The notes beneath the pieces are model-generated. The model had not been told where the DNA came from and did not search any database. It was given only the letters and a program-made list of their open reading frames with translations. A DNA stretch of 64,000 bases from Takifugu bimaculatus. Its lineage: Eukaryota > Chordata > Actinopteri > Tetraodontiformes > Tetraodontidae. Where the stretch lies: NCBI GenBank assembly GCA_004026145.2, contig CP034990.1, forward strand, positions 8,627,832 to 8,691,831, given 5' to 3'. A program made the position numbers and the translations under genes. Below, piece by piece: positions 46,675 through 59,539 of this stretch (position 1 is the stretch's first letter; every line of letters begins with the position of its first letter).

Positions 46675-47350
46675 GCAGGATGTATTAAATGGACTAACAC
46701 ATAAAACGTGGGGGTCAACTTAAAGGTTGTGACCGTACGTATAATTATATCGAGGGAACATAGAGATCATTCATGCTGTAAAATGAGGACACTGTCAATC
46801 ATTGAAGACAGAGGTGTAGAGAAAGAACTTAAGAGCAAAAGAAAAATGCTCCTCTCAGCTAGGGCTCTGAATGACCTGACTCCTGGTGGTAGAGGTAGTG
46901 GCCTGTTTGTCACTACTAAATTTATTATTGTGGTTACAGTAAAACATCATATAATTATTGTCTTAGATAAATTTAAATGATAGAACACATTACGAGAGGG
47001 CCAATGAGAAAAGTGGTTTAAAGAAACACACACAAATTAAACATGTCAAACATCCCACCAAAACAACAAATAGAAGCAAAGGCATCATTATTGCTGTAGT
47101 ATGGTTGATCAAAGTCTTGTGTCAATCAATGGATTGGTGCATTTTTGATTAAACATTTTGAATCTGTAGCTCTGCTGGAAACTGATGACATTGTCATGAC
47201 AACATCAGCTGACCGAGATCAAACATGACTCAGAGGAAAAACAACGACAGAAATGCTGCGAGTCCAACACACACACCCCTTTAGGGACACTATTCTGTTT
47301 CATGGGGGGGGGGTTGAGGACTTCTGGAGAACAGCTGTTGCTTTACATCT

Positions 47351-47479
<129 letters not shown>

Positions 47480-50009
47480 CTGTATTGTGACGTCTAGGCT
47501 GAGCACATTTCTGCCACACTACTAATTAATTCTCTGGTCCTGAGCGGCCGGCATGCGGGTCAGGTTCCAGTGATGCCTGCTGAACTTCAGAGATGTCTGT
47601 GATGACAACAGAGAGTTCGTTAACACACTAAAGTTAACAGGAAGGCTGTCGTTTGTGTTCCACAACTGTCCCTGACTTACAGCCAACCCTGCTGATAAGA
47701 GCTGAGAGACGTCACATACCGGTATTTGAAGATATGGCGACTGATGTCCTTCACTTCCAACCACAGACAGCAGCAGATGATCCTTCATGCCGTCTAGCAT
47801 TGCCAATGCCCAGTTTTATAAAAACAACGTCTGACAACATGGTGGAACAGACCCAGCCTGCAAATCTTCTCTTGCATCTCAGCTGTGGTGATAAGGGGTC
47901 TCCACTATGTTCAATGAGTGGACACCAAGCTTCCCTCTCGGAAACTTCAGCTCCCATCTCTCCAAAACTCGTTCAACAACATGCATGATGCCATGTTTAT
48001 TTAGATTAGCAGCTGTATGTTCCCCAAAATCGATGATGGACTTTTCTGAGGGACTCTTTTTAAGCCCGATTTGAGAGGTTGAGTCCAATTCTAGGCAGGT
48101 GAGACAAAGCTATGGGGACACACCTGTAACCTACTCCAACAGTCTGTGTTTGTCCACCGGAGGAAGGGGGGGGCACCCAACTCCTCTGGCCACTTGCTTT
48201 TCACTTCCATTGTTCCAGGCAGACAGGTGCCGCTACTGCTTACCTCATTCAAAAAGCATCATTGTTTAGGGATTGGGAGGCCATAGCCAACTCACACGCC
48301 TACAATGTGCCCACGCTTCTTGTGCTTTTAAAGCACTGGGTGTACAAAGACGAGGTGTCAGGGACTTGAGATGCTCCACAGCTGGAGCTGATTTAAAGAC
48401 AAAATTACCTGATTTTGTATCCAAAGAAATGGTTTGACTGGTTATCAAGACATTGTTGCAGCATGGAGAGACTAAAGAGAAGACATGTGCCAGAAAAATT
48501 CCAACTGAAAAACAATGAAACAAAAGGCACCAATGTTGGCTTTGTAGAGGTATACAAATGAAACCCTCTTAAAAGATCATTTTCCTCCTGATGGTTTTTA
48601 ATTAACGAGTCTTTGGTAGCAAACAAGTTCAGGTTTGCACAATAAGCCAAAGGTGGAGCTTTTTCTGAATCTGAAAGACACAAATATAAAAAGAGCATTA
48701 AAACTGCATCTAAACGAGCCATTAGAGCAGGCAAGTGTCCCTTTAATCGGGTTGTGTCACTTAATCCCTGCGAGGGCTGCAGCCGGGGCGTCAATACACT
48801 CGCTGGCTGCAGGCAGACGGGTGGTGGAGCCCAGATAGGGATGAGGAGACAGCCGAGAACAAGCTAATGAGATGAGGAGCAAGGGTGGCAGGTGCAATGA
48901 TATGTTTTTATTTAGCTGGGGAGGGGTGAGAATGAGGCTGCTGCCATTTTCACTTCAGTCAGCAGAGTCGTGGCTGATTCCAGACCAGCAGAACTCCCAA
49001 TCAGAACAAGATGGGGCACAGCAACCTAAGTTGGGGGATTAGTCGATGAAAAAAAGTCAACCACACAAAACAATTAGGCAGATAGACGGATGGACGGAGC
49101 TCCTGATGTCTGCAGACAGGAAAAGTGAATGTTGTCCTCAAACAGAGACACATAGTTCATGGTTGACGCTTTAAGATATGTGGGTGGAGGTGCCTCCTCA
49201 GGTAATTCCCTGAGGGTCTGTTCTACGCTGGACAGATAAGGAACTGAGGCGAGGACAAGGATATCATTCTACCCGAGTTCTACACAAAACAGCCGAGTCA
49301 ATTTAAAGGGAGTCATCTGACAATGCTGCAGTTGTCTGGTGGCCAGTCGGAGAACAAGCTCCCCACAGACATGAGACACAACAACTTCACAGCAAAAAAC
49401 ATCCCTGGAAAACAACCGAAGGCTTCACATTGGATCACATTTAATAAACTAAAACAGGGAACAATGAGAGGCATCTTTAGGAAGCCTTCTGAAGAATTAC
49501 TGGACTCTCAAAGTGCAGCCACAAACCTGGACAAGCATGTCCATTAGGGAGGAGCCATGTTCATGGGGTCATACATGTGTCCCACAGATAGCTGCTCCTA
49601 GTTATAAATGTAATAAAAGAAAGCTCACTCATTTATATATACAGCCAAAGAGGGTGCACAAAGTAGCCAATAGCAATGATGGTGCTTGATAAGCCCTGGT
49701 GGCAGGCTGCAGTAACAGCTTTTAGAATTTAAAATTTTGATTAAATTAGCTATAATGTATACGTAACATCATATTGCCCCTTTCTTGCTCTTATGTTCAA
49801 TTAAGCAATAGATCATGACAGGCTGTGGTATAGATTCATTATACCACAGCTAAGAGGCATTTTTAGCATGTGTACTTATTTTATAAAATGCTTAATATTG
49901 ACCATTTTAATATTAAATAGGCTTAAAATCTCAGGTTGTTTATTCCAAATAAAAGTTGAAAAGTGAGGGACTACCAAAAATACGGGACTACTTGGTTGTC
50001 TGGTCCCAA

Positions 50010-50370
50010 TTGTGTTAGTTGTTGACATTAATGTTGGATTGTGGCTCCACTAAACCTATCAGTGTTTCTGAGGAGGCACCAGGAGCAGCTGGGTGGAGAC
50101 CCTTGAAGATGCTAGGTCCATATAGTTCACTCTTCCTGACAGGACCATCTCTAGGACATGCTTGAAGTGCTGATTGGACACCGTCTCCTCGTCCATCCAC
50201 TCACTGTTGTCCCTAAACCAACCTACAAAGAGCTTCATTTCCATTTTCTCCGTGTAGATTCTCAAGCATCCAGGTCATAGTTACCCAAATAAGACCTCTG
50301 CGTCGACTGGACTTGCTTGGGGTTTTTCTTGAAGACGTTTTGCCAAGATCTGTTAGCTTAGCAAAACTTA
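50010..50370 (-). mobile_element. possible retroelement tail (teleost repeat)
   Basis: The minus strand contains AAACGTCTTCAAGAAAAACC and CAAGTCCAGTCGACGC, then TGACCTGGATGCTTGAGAAT, a combination that recurs near the ends of teleost retroelements as far as I recall. It is followed by a 68-residue open frame (50265-50059) with no recognised domain. Class not assigned. Confidence 0.35.
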
Positions 50371-52539
50371 GACTAGTAGTTGTTGTAACAGGCACTACTG
50401 TGATGTACCGGTATGTTGATTATATGCGCAGCTAAGAACCAAGCAGAGCACCTGAATTCAGCGTTCTTGTTTATGCTTTTCAGCACATTGTACACTATAC
50501 AAGTTGAGATGAATGTTCTTGCCCGGGTGAGCATCTGAATCTGATTCTGCTCGTCTGTGTCTGAAGCGCAGCCCACACATGGCATCACAGCACAAGACTG
50601 CAGCTGCCAGATCAGTTCAGAAACTTCATGCTGTACAAATGGAGAATGTGGCGCTGCGTCTTGGTTTAATTCATTTAAATAAATAGGCCACAAACAGCCA
50701 GTATCACTCTTGACTGCAATAAAACAATAAACTAAAAGGAATTACTGCAGGAAATGTTCCGTTATTGACAGATACCAAAATCTAGCCGATACCACCTCTT
50801 TACATTGTGAGCCCACCGGCCATAGCATAGCGTTAAAATAAAAGGCTATTTCCAGCCAGCTGATTAACGTTGGGCTTTAAACATGTAATGTAGTCCAGCT
50901 GCCGCGCTCATGTTTACAGCTATCCACAGCAGAGAAGACGATTGAAGCCGTGGTTCATCTTCTTTGTGTCCCGTTTTGGCCCAGAGGCCTGGCAGCACTC
51001 CCGTGTACTCTCCCTTAACTAATAAACAAAGAACTCTTTCCCTTATATAGTTCTATTTAAAGTCTGCAACAGGCAACTTCAGAGGGGGGAGGATGAGCGC
51101 ACCTCTACCAGACGGAGAGCTTTATCGGCCGAGAGAACCGGTGGAACAATTGTGTAACAGTCGCACATTAATAGCCACTTAAAGAGCTACTTCTGATGTT
51201 CCATCCACAGAATCAGGTAGAAATGACAAAAGCAAACATCATCTTTAGGGAGATCCACCTTGTTAGAACTAAGGCTTTTATTAATTTACTCATTTAAAAA
51301 GCAATTAGCAGATAATCACAATGAACCATTTAGTCGTTTTAAACAGAAACAAGTTACAGTAGCAGCTCACTACTAAGAAGTCATACTTTGCTTGTTAGCA
51401 ACTAAACATTTGTAGCAAGAATTCCTCCTCATGAGAAACCCAAGAATAGAAGCTCCCCCGGGCTGCACAAGGGCCAAGACACATTTGCAGTACTCCCAGA
51501 ATGATCCCCCAACTTCCCAGGGAAATTCTATGCGAGATTATTTTCAGAAACCAAAACATCACAGAGATAAAAAATAATGTGACGAGTGACGCAACTGGTG
51601 AAATTTGTCACCAGAAACATGAGGTCGTTGTCAAGCCAGCTGCTGCTGGGGAAGGTTCAAAGGAACCGAGGATGCAGAGGACCCCCTTTTCATCAGAACC
51701 ATCAAGGAAGGCATGATCGTAGTGCATCGGGCTCTGCTGAAGAGGCGACTGCCATAGAAAAGGTTTTGGGAATCTTGTCGGTCACACCTGAAGCAATTCT
51801 ATGCAAACTTTCACAATGATGACAAAAATGAAGCAAAAATAGACATTACACAGTCAAATCTGGATCTAAACCACTGCAGCTCCCTCTGGAAGATCTGCTG
51901 TGGCCGACACGTTCAGTTCAAAAACTCCAAGTGGTCCAGTTCTGCTTCAATAACTGTGCTTCTTGAACCAAAAACATGGTCTGCTCAACTGAAAAGGCCT
52001 TGGTGGTCCATTCAGTCGTGCTGATGGACCAGGAGCAGCAGACACCTGATTAGGTTCCATTTCTGCCCCATTGACTCAGAGGCATTGGCCTTCTGGTGGC
52101 AATCATGGCAGCAGGAAGTTCTGCCAGAGACGCGCTCCAGCAATAGCAGCAGAGCTCAGCTGCAACCTGAAACATTTCAACAAGGATCCACTTTCAGGCT
52201 TGGGTCAGGCCGACGCTGCCACCGGCCTGAAATTACAAGCTGGGTTTAGAGGAAACCTGGATTTTGCCCCTTGAGTAGAATAGTGCATATTAAACTGCAG
52301 CCGAAAGGCAAAATTACATGAAACTGTAAACTTTGAGCAATGCTCAACTCAAGGCAACTTTATTTACACATTCAGGCAGGAGACTCAGAGGACAACGGGC
52401 TACTGCAGAATGCAGAAGCTATATAAAGACTCAGATATGGAGGATTTTCATTTTACAAATTTTAACAAAATAACTTTAACAAAATAAACACAAAATCGTA
52501 GATTCTCCACAACTTGTAAGTCAGAATTTTCCCAGAACT

Positions 52540-52690
52540 TTTTGGCACATTGGTGGGGGCTCAGGTCCTCCTGTCAACTGACCAGGATTTGAATCCAGCT
52601 TAGGAGATTGGTGGCGTGTCTCACACACCACGCTGCCCTCCATGTTTCCTGTCTCTATCAAATAAAGGCTAAAATGCCCTTAACATAAGA
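52540..52690 (+). repeat. possible SINE-like fragment
   Basis: GGATTTGAATCCAGCTT resembles a tRNA B-box-like motif, and it is followed by TTTCCTGTCTCT and CAAATAAAGGC, a tail I associate with short teleost elements. Weak evidence; no A-box identified. Confidence 0.3.
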
Positions 52691-54879
52691 CACTGCCATG
52701 CATAACTCTATAACCTAATACCCCATTTAACTAATGAGGGGGTTCATGTGCTACTGGCGTATCTAGTTGCTAAGATACGCTGCTCATGAAGGTCTGACAT
52801 CAGAAACAGATGAAGGGAGAGAAAGTTGGATAGAGAAGGCACAACTTTAGTCAGATATGTTAGAGTTACGGACCAGAGCAGCTGTGTAAGTCATCCAAGT
52901 CTGTGGCTTCGTTGTGCATGCCGGCTACTGCACAGAGCCATGCGTGGAATGTGTACATGCAAAACTCTTAACTAATCACAGTCTCTCATCATTCGTCATC
53001 ACAAAAATTACCGTTGCTTCTCTCTAATGTGTGGCACCAAATGAGCAACTCTTTTTAAAGTGGTGACAGGAAGGGCCAGCACCATGACAACAGATAACTC
53101 AGTGCGATCAAAAGGTTGTATTTTTAGCTCAAACATGAGGTTTGACCCATTTGCATTAAAGCATGAGCAGGACCTCCAACTCGGACTGCTGGTGAGGCAA
53201 CAGTTGCTCAGGCAGGCTGCTCTGCTCACGTTTAATTATAGTCCAAAAACCAGGCAACAAACCCAGCTTTCCTTCAGAACCAGAACCAGCCAGTGCTGTA
53301 TCTACATGCACAAATCTGGTCCTTTACACAAGGGGAGCTGAGTGAAGTTGCTGCTGATTCTGATGTGAGACCGATAGCAAGCACGGAAGAGAGCAAAGAT
53401 CTTCTGTGATGAAGAAACCTGCACAGGGTTCCCACAGGGTTAGGGTTAGGGAGCCCTGAGCTTTGCTACACATGCCTCATTTGGTCACAACCAAGTGTGA
53501 AATTCTGTCATATTGTTAAATCGAACTAGACTAGGCCAGGGAAATATTTAGCACATATTTAGCAAAAAGGAGCATATTAGCTGCAGTTTTTACAGCTTTA
53601 AGGTAGGCATCATGAACTTGTGTAATGAGGTTTGTTCTTGAATTACAGACTCGTGGTTTAATGGGTCCCAAACCAACAGCTCATTAGGGCTAAAACTGGG
53701 AATCTACTCCATCCGGATATTAGAGCTTCTGAGAAGCATCAATCAAAATGAAGACTCCTACAGAAAGGGTAGCACACACTTGGCCTCTCCTGTCGAACAT
53801 CAGCAGCTTGATATGGAGAAATGGCCCAGATGGGTAGAACCTCTCCTTTGGTAGCTCAGTTTTCACCTGTTTGGGCTAACAGATTAGAAAGCGTGCAGAA
53901 ATGGGTCAAAATGAAACCAGCAAGAAGGTTACATCCACAGTTAACATCAGAAAAGCAAATTCCTGCTCTAGAAGCAACAGTGGACTGACCTCAGTGATCC
54001 AGAGCCTTGATGCCACTTCCCATGATTCAAGTCTCAGCATCTTACTAACTGATGGCAATATTTTCATGTGCGAAGCAAAAGAACAGATCGATAAATGAGT
54101 GACCTTGCTGCTAGCATGCAGGAGCAGTCTTCAACACCTGAGCAGCAAGATCAAACAGCTTCCCAGCAAGAGTCCATATTTCTGGGGGAAACAATCAGCT
54201 AGCAGTTCTGCCATCATAGCCACGCAAAGCTTTTAATTCCACCCATCATGGTGGGTTTAAAACGCCTTTAGCCTCATGGTGTGTAAATTCCAACGTGACT
54301 TCATGAGGATTCTAAGCCTTGCTGCTTTCAGCACTGATACTTGAACAACTACAGCGTAAAGAGCAAATTCCACAATCCCTGTTGGATTCAGGCCACCGAG
54401 CAGGTCGGACCCATGGCTGATGTGGGACACAACCAGAGAATGTGGAACAAACAGCTCAGAACCAAGGGCACAAATTTGCCTATCAAAGTCCCTGAAAAAA
54501 ACATGTAATTCAGTCCTTCATTGACACCCTCACTCTGATACCAGCGTGGAGCGTATTGATCAGCGGTGAGGGGGACCTGAGGGGGCAGAATACACCCCTG
54601 TGGTATTAATGGCAGATTTCTTCAGAGGGGTGTGGCAGCTGATCCAGACAGCCACCAGCACAACTGAGGAGTCTGACCTCCTGCTGCTGAGGAGCCACAC
54701 AGCCTTCCATGAGTCGCTTAACCCCCCTCCCCCATAACCTTGTCCTCAGTAATAACCCCCAAGGAGGAAAACCACATGCGCTACATGACTGCAAAGTTAT
54801 TCTGCCAGTCAGCGGCACACTGAGGCTGATCTTCCTGTCCAGACCTGACGCCCCCACAGGTGACCACCCTTTCACCGTT

Positions 54880-55450
54880 CGCGTCCTCCGAACGCGTCGT
54901 TGGGGGCGGAAAAGTTAATGAGACTCAGCGGGAGCGTCACTATTTGGCAGCTTGGTGGAGGTGTGGGAACTAAACATGGCGGAGACCCTGGTCGGTGCAC
55001 TCAACTCTTTATGACCACACACGGTTTCAGACACAACAGATCCGGCAATAAAGAGCGTTCCCCCCGCAGCAGCAGCCGCCTCTGGGAGAAGGCGACGATC
55101 GAAGGCGCCACAAGTTTCCTTCAATTCCAATGAGCATCGCAGCATCTGAACTTAGCAGAATCCGAGCGGCGCACGTCTCTCCACAGGCGCACCCGCAGAA
55201 ATAGATTGCACGCATGTACGTACGCACGCAGAGCCGTGCAGTTTATTTTACAGCCCTCAGAAGGAGAAGGTCAGACAAATCCCTCCGTCTGCCGCGGAGG
55301 AGATGGACACCGCGATAAAGCCGATTAGGGGACGTGTTCACCCACCTTCTGCTCCTCTACTGGCGCATTTGAAGCTCCTCAGCCCAGAGAAGATACAAGT
55401 CGGCGGACGGCTCCGCGTCTCAGCCGCTCAAATATCCTCCGCGTTGGGAG
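54880..55450 (-). promoter_or_regulatory. CpG-rich patch, candidate tln2 promoter with untranslated exon 1
   Basis: This is the only strong CpG/GC-rich patch between tln2 and ddx28. On the minus strand, sequence from about 55440 down to 55346 ends ...GAGCAGAAG followed by a good donor (GTGGGTGAA), so a non-coding exon could splice to the acceptor before the tln2 ATG at 37943. A plus-strand promoter cannot be excluded. Confidence 0.4.
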
Positions 55451-55677
55451 AAATTTTGTAGTGTTCGAGTGTGAGCAGACACCACTCCGTGTGTGCATGT
55501 GCGTGTGTGTAAATGAGGAGGGGGCAGATCATCCCACGGTGGGGCAGAGAGGAAATGCGTCATTACTAATGGACCGAGGATGTTGTAGTTCTCCGGAGGC
55601 TCAAACGCTCTTAAAAATGTTAGTGGAACAAAATCTCCCGATGACCTCTAGGCTGCGACCATCACCTGGTGAAATCA

Positions 55678-55735
55678 GTTCATTCATTCGTTCATTCGTT
55701 CGTTCGTTCATGCATTCACACATTAATAAATAAAT
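55678..55735. repeat. (TTCA/TTCG)n tetranucleotide repeat
   Basis: A run of about ten TTCA or TTCG units with a short AATA-rich flank. Confidence 0.9.
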
Positions 55736-55831
55736 CCATATTTTTTAGAATTAATTTAGTTTCCTTTAGGTTGGTTGCAGATGATTTATTTAAGATGTAA
55801 TAAGACTACATAAAAATATCAGTGATCTGGT

Positions 55832-56065
55832 CAATCAATCAATCAATATTTATATAGCGTCTTTTACAATCAAAATTGTTTCTAGACGCTGTACAGAATC
55901 CCAGGGCCTAACCCCAAACAAGCAACAGTGGCAAGGAAAAACTCCCCTTTAACAGGAAGAAACCTTGAGCAGGACCAGGCTTATGTAGGGGGACCCTCCT
56001 GCTGATGGCCGGCTGGGTAGAGAGAGAGGAGAAGGGGGAGGACAGGTAGAGGTGTGATAAGTGTG
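55832..56065 (-). mobile_element. teleost dispersed repeat, longer copy
   Basis: It starts on the plus strand with CAAT repeats and TTTATATAGCG, then contains GTGGCAAGGAAAAACTCCCC and AGGAAGAAACCTTGAGCAGG, a family widespread in teleosts. It shares its terminal about 60 bp in inverted orientation with 39700-39792. Orientation was assigned by treating the tetranucleotide run as the 3' tail. Class uncertain. Confidence 0.65.
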
Positions 56066-56414
56066 ACAGTAGTGCAAATAGATTTAATCCATTCATGTTA
56101 ATGTTTCATGTTTAACACAATGAAATGATTTTAAACGTTTTGCTGCAGTAAAGGTGGTAAACTGGAATTATGGAAAAATGAACACTGTTAAAGCAGCTAT
56201 GTTTCACATATTATTGTTACTGTTCTTATAATCACCATCAATAATTGTAGCAGTATTATCATTATTGTAATTGAAGCCACACTCAGAGAACAGTCATTCA
56301 AAAATCAAACCTGAAAAATCGAACCTGAGCTGAATGGCTCCTGGTGAGGTCGCGCTCCACATGCTAAAGTAGGCTGTGGCATCTTGTTGTCAGGGGACAG
56401 AAACATGAAGCTAA

Positions 56415-56419
56415 TGTGT

Positions 56420-56450
<31 letters not shown>

Positions 56451-56459
56451 GGGGGGGGG
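56415..56459. repeat. (TG)n followed by 26-G homopolymer
   Basis: A short TG run leads into 26 consecutive G (56434-56459). It could form G-quadruplexes and is likely to be error-prone in sequencing. Confidence 0.95.
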
Positions 56460-57589
56460 TCTGGGGGTCTGGGGGATTTAAAGATGTTAACCTGGGCCGG
56501 AGTAGGACGACCCAGGCTAGATTCCACACATTCTGACATAAACAGTTCAGCAGTGTCGGCGTGTTAACACATCTGCACCAATTTCCAATTCCACAAACTC
56601 TACAGCATAAATCAGTGGCCCCGATACCATAAGTGACCTTTTCCAATGTGTGTTAGCAGGGCCTATAAAGCATCACACTTATTTAACACACCCAATTTGC
56701 AAAGGTACCTTTGACATAAGAAGCCAATGAACACAGTCACTGTAGCAACGGGGTTTCATGTTGACTCTTCATGTTGACAAAAATGGCAGGAAGCACAGGT
56801 AACCATTATGTTGCAGCGGTTCTGTGTCACACCTTATTTGATTTCAGACCTAATCTAACAGAATACTCAAGCAAAATTTTAAATTGAACCGAAGTTTAGC
56901 ACTTTGCTAAATTTTGACGTGGCTCCACCTTGTGGTGCAGCACGAATAATGCATGCTAGTCCTACAGGCGTTCACTTACATTAACTTCTAATGTGTATTG
57001 GCAGAAAAGTGTAGCATCTTCTATTTATTGGTCATTTTCCCGCAATTACTATTGCATAACTTCCGAAATTTGTTGTTATATTGGAGTGTTTACAAATGGT
57101 TTAACAAACCACAATGAAAAGGGTGAGCAGACCTGAATTTGTGCTTGATTTAATTGAGGTTTAGAAAGGTCCTTTAGGTCTCCTGTGTGACTGTTAAATA
57201 CTTCCTTGACTATGTCTCCTATATAGGATATGTGTTGTGGACATCAAAAAGGTACATTGTAGTTAGAAATTCTCTTTAAAGCTTAAATCAATTTACAGAT
57301 TCATAATTCATTCTAATTTAAATGGACTGAATGTTCATCAATTATCAGGCATTGATGTCTTTTGACAGGTTATGTGTTCACTTGGAGATGGTGTGATGAG
57401 ATCAGATGAAAAGGTTAAAGTTAAAGTTTATATTTATGCCCAGAGTTGGTCACCAAGTCATTACTGGAACTTTAATTTTCAATAAAAATAATGGCAACAA
57501 TCATAGTCATTTTATGAATAATGGAAAACAGCACAACCTGGTTAATAGCAGTGAAAGAAAATAAAACAAAACACAGTCCATCCATTCTC

Positions 57590-59251
57590 TTACATTTCTT
57601 TGGGTTTAGGCTGACTTATGACAGATTTCATTCCTGGCAGACAACTTCTTCTGCGTGCAGCCGTCTCGATCTTCTGTACCAGCTCTACGTCCCATGGATG
57701 ACACACAAAACTGAGCACTTCCACGTCTGTGGGGCCTCCTGCCCTGCCCACTCTCCCCGCTCTGTGGATGTAGTCTGTGTAGGATTCTGGACAGTCATAA
57801 TTGACAACCAAGCGCACCTTGGACGTGTCCAAGCCTCTGGACCCAATGTCTGTGCATACCAGCACATCCACCACCCCCTTCTGGAAGGACAGGAACACTC
57901 CTGCACGTACAGCTGCAGGCATCTCTCCTTGCAGACGTAAGTGCTGAACTCCCATCTCCTCCAGCATGTAGCCCAGCCAGTTTACAGTGGCGGACTTGTT
58001 ACAAAACACCAGAACTGCACCCCCACCTTTCTCCTGCTGAAGCTGCTTCAGCGCCTGCTGGAGCTCCAGAATTTTATCAGCACCCTTCACCTTGAGAAAC
58101 ATCTGCTTGACGTGAGGCATGAGTAAGTGCAGCATCTTGCTCTTGACCACCACCATGCTGCCAAGGTCCATCACCCTGCTAAGCACGTCCCCAACACCGC
58201 CAGGGAAGGTGGCCCCTACTACCAGCAGCTGGGCTTTATGATCTAGGCCACGCGTCTCTCTAGGATTACTTGAAATATGAGTGTAATGAAGGATGTCCTC
58301 TAGCATATGTGAAAAGCTATGGTCAAACATGGTGTCAGCTTCGTCTACCACAAAAAATTTCAGGTGACTGAGGTACAGGCAGCGCCTGCGCAGCGCCTTC
58401 GCCAGAGCACCTGGTGTAGCCACTAAAATATCTGGCTGGTTCCTCCTGAAAATCCCCTTGATGTGTCCCACACCTCGACCACCCCCCACAGTCTTGGTTA
58501 GCAAGCCAAACGGAGAACACAGAGTTCTGGAGACAGCTGCGACTTGTTCAGCCAGCTCCCTGGAAGGCACGAGGACAATGGTGCGGATGCTGTTTGCACC
58601 TTCAGCATGCGTCCCACAGCTTTTATCAGCCTGCAGTCTGTGGACCACAGGCAGAAGGTAACTCAGCGTTTTCCCACTTCCTGTCTCTGCTGCACACAGA
58701 ATATTGTGGCCTTTCAGAATCTTTGGGATGCACTCAAGCTGCACAGTGGTTGGATGGGTGATGTCCATATTGTGCAAAGCTTCAAGCAGTTCTTTGCAGA
58801 TGGGCAGGTTTTTAAAAGATGGCTGGTCCACAGCCTTCACAATGAAGGGCGCAACCGCTGTGACATTGTTGATGGTGAAGTGATCGCCAATAGATTTGTT
58901 ATGTTTCCATCCTTTCGAGCAAAGTGTGGGCTGTTCGAATTTTCCAAGAACGTATCCTGCAGACTGGTTTCGGCTGGGATTCCTGCTCTGGATGAGGAGT
59001 TTTCCAGCTTTAATGTTGCTGATCTTGTTCTTGCCTAGAGTCTGTTTGACGGTGTCAACGCGCTTCTGCAGGTTGCGAGGAACACGGATAACTGTGGTAT
59101 CGTCTCCTACTGTCTGACAAAAACGAACTGGGGCAGAAAAATTAACATTGTACTGTAAACAGTGATACCAGCATGAACGAACCCCTCTCGTCGCGGCGAG
59201 CCAACCAACTTTCACAAAGTACATTTTAACAGCCGCGTTTCCATTAGCCAA
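57590..59251 (-). CDS. ddx28: DDX28, mitochondrial DEAD-box RNA helicase (intronless)
   Basis: A single 553-residue frame. Human DDX28 is also intronless and about 540 residues; it acts in mitochondrial RNA granules on assembly of the large mitoribosomal subunit. Helicase motifs in order: Q-motif area TTVQLECIP (about 168-176), motif I AETGSGKT (188-195), Ia PSRELAEQ (229-236), Ib TPG (279-281), II DEAD (303-306), III GAT (346-348, the usual SAT altered as in human DDX28), IV LVFCNKS, V CTDIGSRGLD (about 466-475), VI HRAGRVGR (496-503). The DDX28 signatures MPHVKQMFLKVKGADK and HPWDVELVQKIETAARRR confirm orthology. The N-terminus is basic with few acids, fitting mitochondrial import; an in-frame Met at residue 10 could be an alternative start. 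Confidence 0.97.
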   Translation of the reverse strand: MANGNAAVKMYFVKVGWLAATRGVRSCWYHCLQYNVNFSAPVRFCQTVGDDTTVIRVPRNLQKRVDTVKQTLGKNKISNIKAGKLLIQSRNPSRNQSAGYVLGKFEQPTLCSKGWKHNKSIGDHFTINNVTAVAPFIVKAVDQPSFKNLPICKELLEALHNMDITHPTTVQLECIPKILKGHNILCAAETGSGKTLSYLLPVVHRLQADKSCGTHAEGANSIRTIVLVPSRELAEQVAAVSRTLCSPFGLLTKTVGGGRGVGHIKGIFRRNQPDILVATPGALAKALRRRCLYLSHLKFFVVDEADTMFDHSFSHMLEDILHYTHISSNPRETRGLDHKAQLLVVGATFPGGVGDVLSRVMDLGSMVVVKSKMLHLLMPHVKQMFLKVKGADKILELQQALKQLQQEKGGGAVLVFCNKSATVNWLGYMLEEMGVQHLRLQGEMPAAVRAGVFLSFQKGVVDVLVCTDIGSRGLDTSKVRLVVNYDCPESYTDYIHRAGRVGRAGGPTDVEVLSFVCHPWDVELVQKIETAARRRSCLPGMKSVISQPKPKEM

Positions 59252-59470
59252 AAACAGCTGAATGTCAAACTAAATGAAAACTCAATAAAAGAGGGTAAAT
59301 TGCTCCTGGAACCACTGCCTCCGATTGGAAATGTTCTGTTTTCTCCATAAAGCAGTTAGCATTTCTCCCCTCAAGAGCGGAAACGCCATGCTTTGACCGG
59401 CACTTGTTGATGACGTCACAAAGGGTATGGAAGTATGGCGCAGGATGAAACCGTCACTTCCGCAAATGTT
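59252..59470 (-). promoter_or_regulatory. ddx28 promoter region
   Basis: Upstream of the ddx28 ATG the gene strand has a CCAAT box (plus strand 59324-59328), a palindromic CRE TGACGTCA (59411-59418) and an ETS-like CGGAAGT (plus strand 59456-59462). This is a typical housekeeping set without TATA. Motifs are read directly; function is inferred. Confidence 0.6.
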
Positions 59471-59539
59471 ACGAAGCCAAATGTGACGAATCAATCAAGC
59501 CATAAAAACCGTATTTTAGATGAAGAAATTACATATTAA

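Noticed and set aside
53440..53454. Telomere-like GGGTTAGGGTTAGGG
   Set aside because: Only about two units; too short to mean an interstitial telomeric site.
57521..57940. Plus-strand 139-residue ORF and other ORFs antisense to ddx28
   Set aside because: Shadows of the ddx28 coding frame; no recognised domain and no independent signal.
59435..59539. Plus-strand 34-codon ORF (MAQDETVTSANV...) divergent from ddx28
   Set aside because: Human DDX28 shares its promoter with DUS2, so I looked for a divergent gene. The peptide does not match DUS2 or anything known and has no clear donor.
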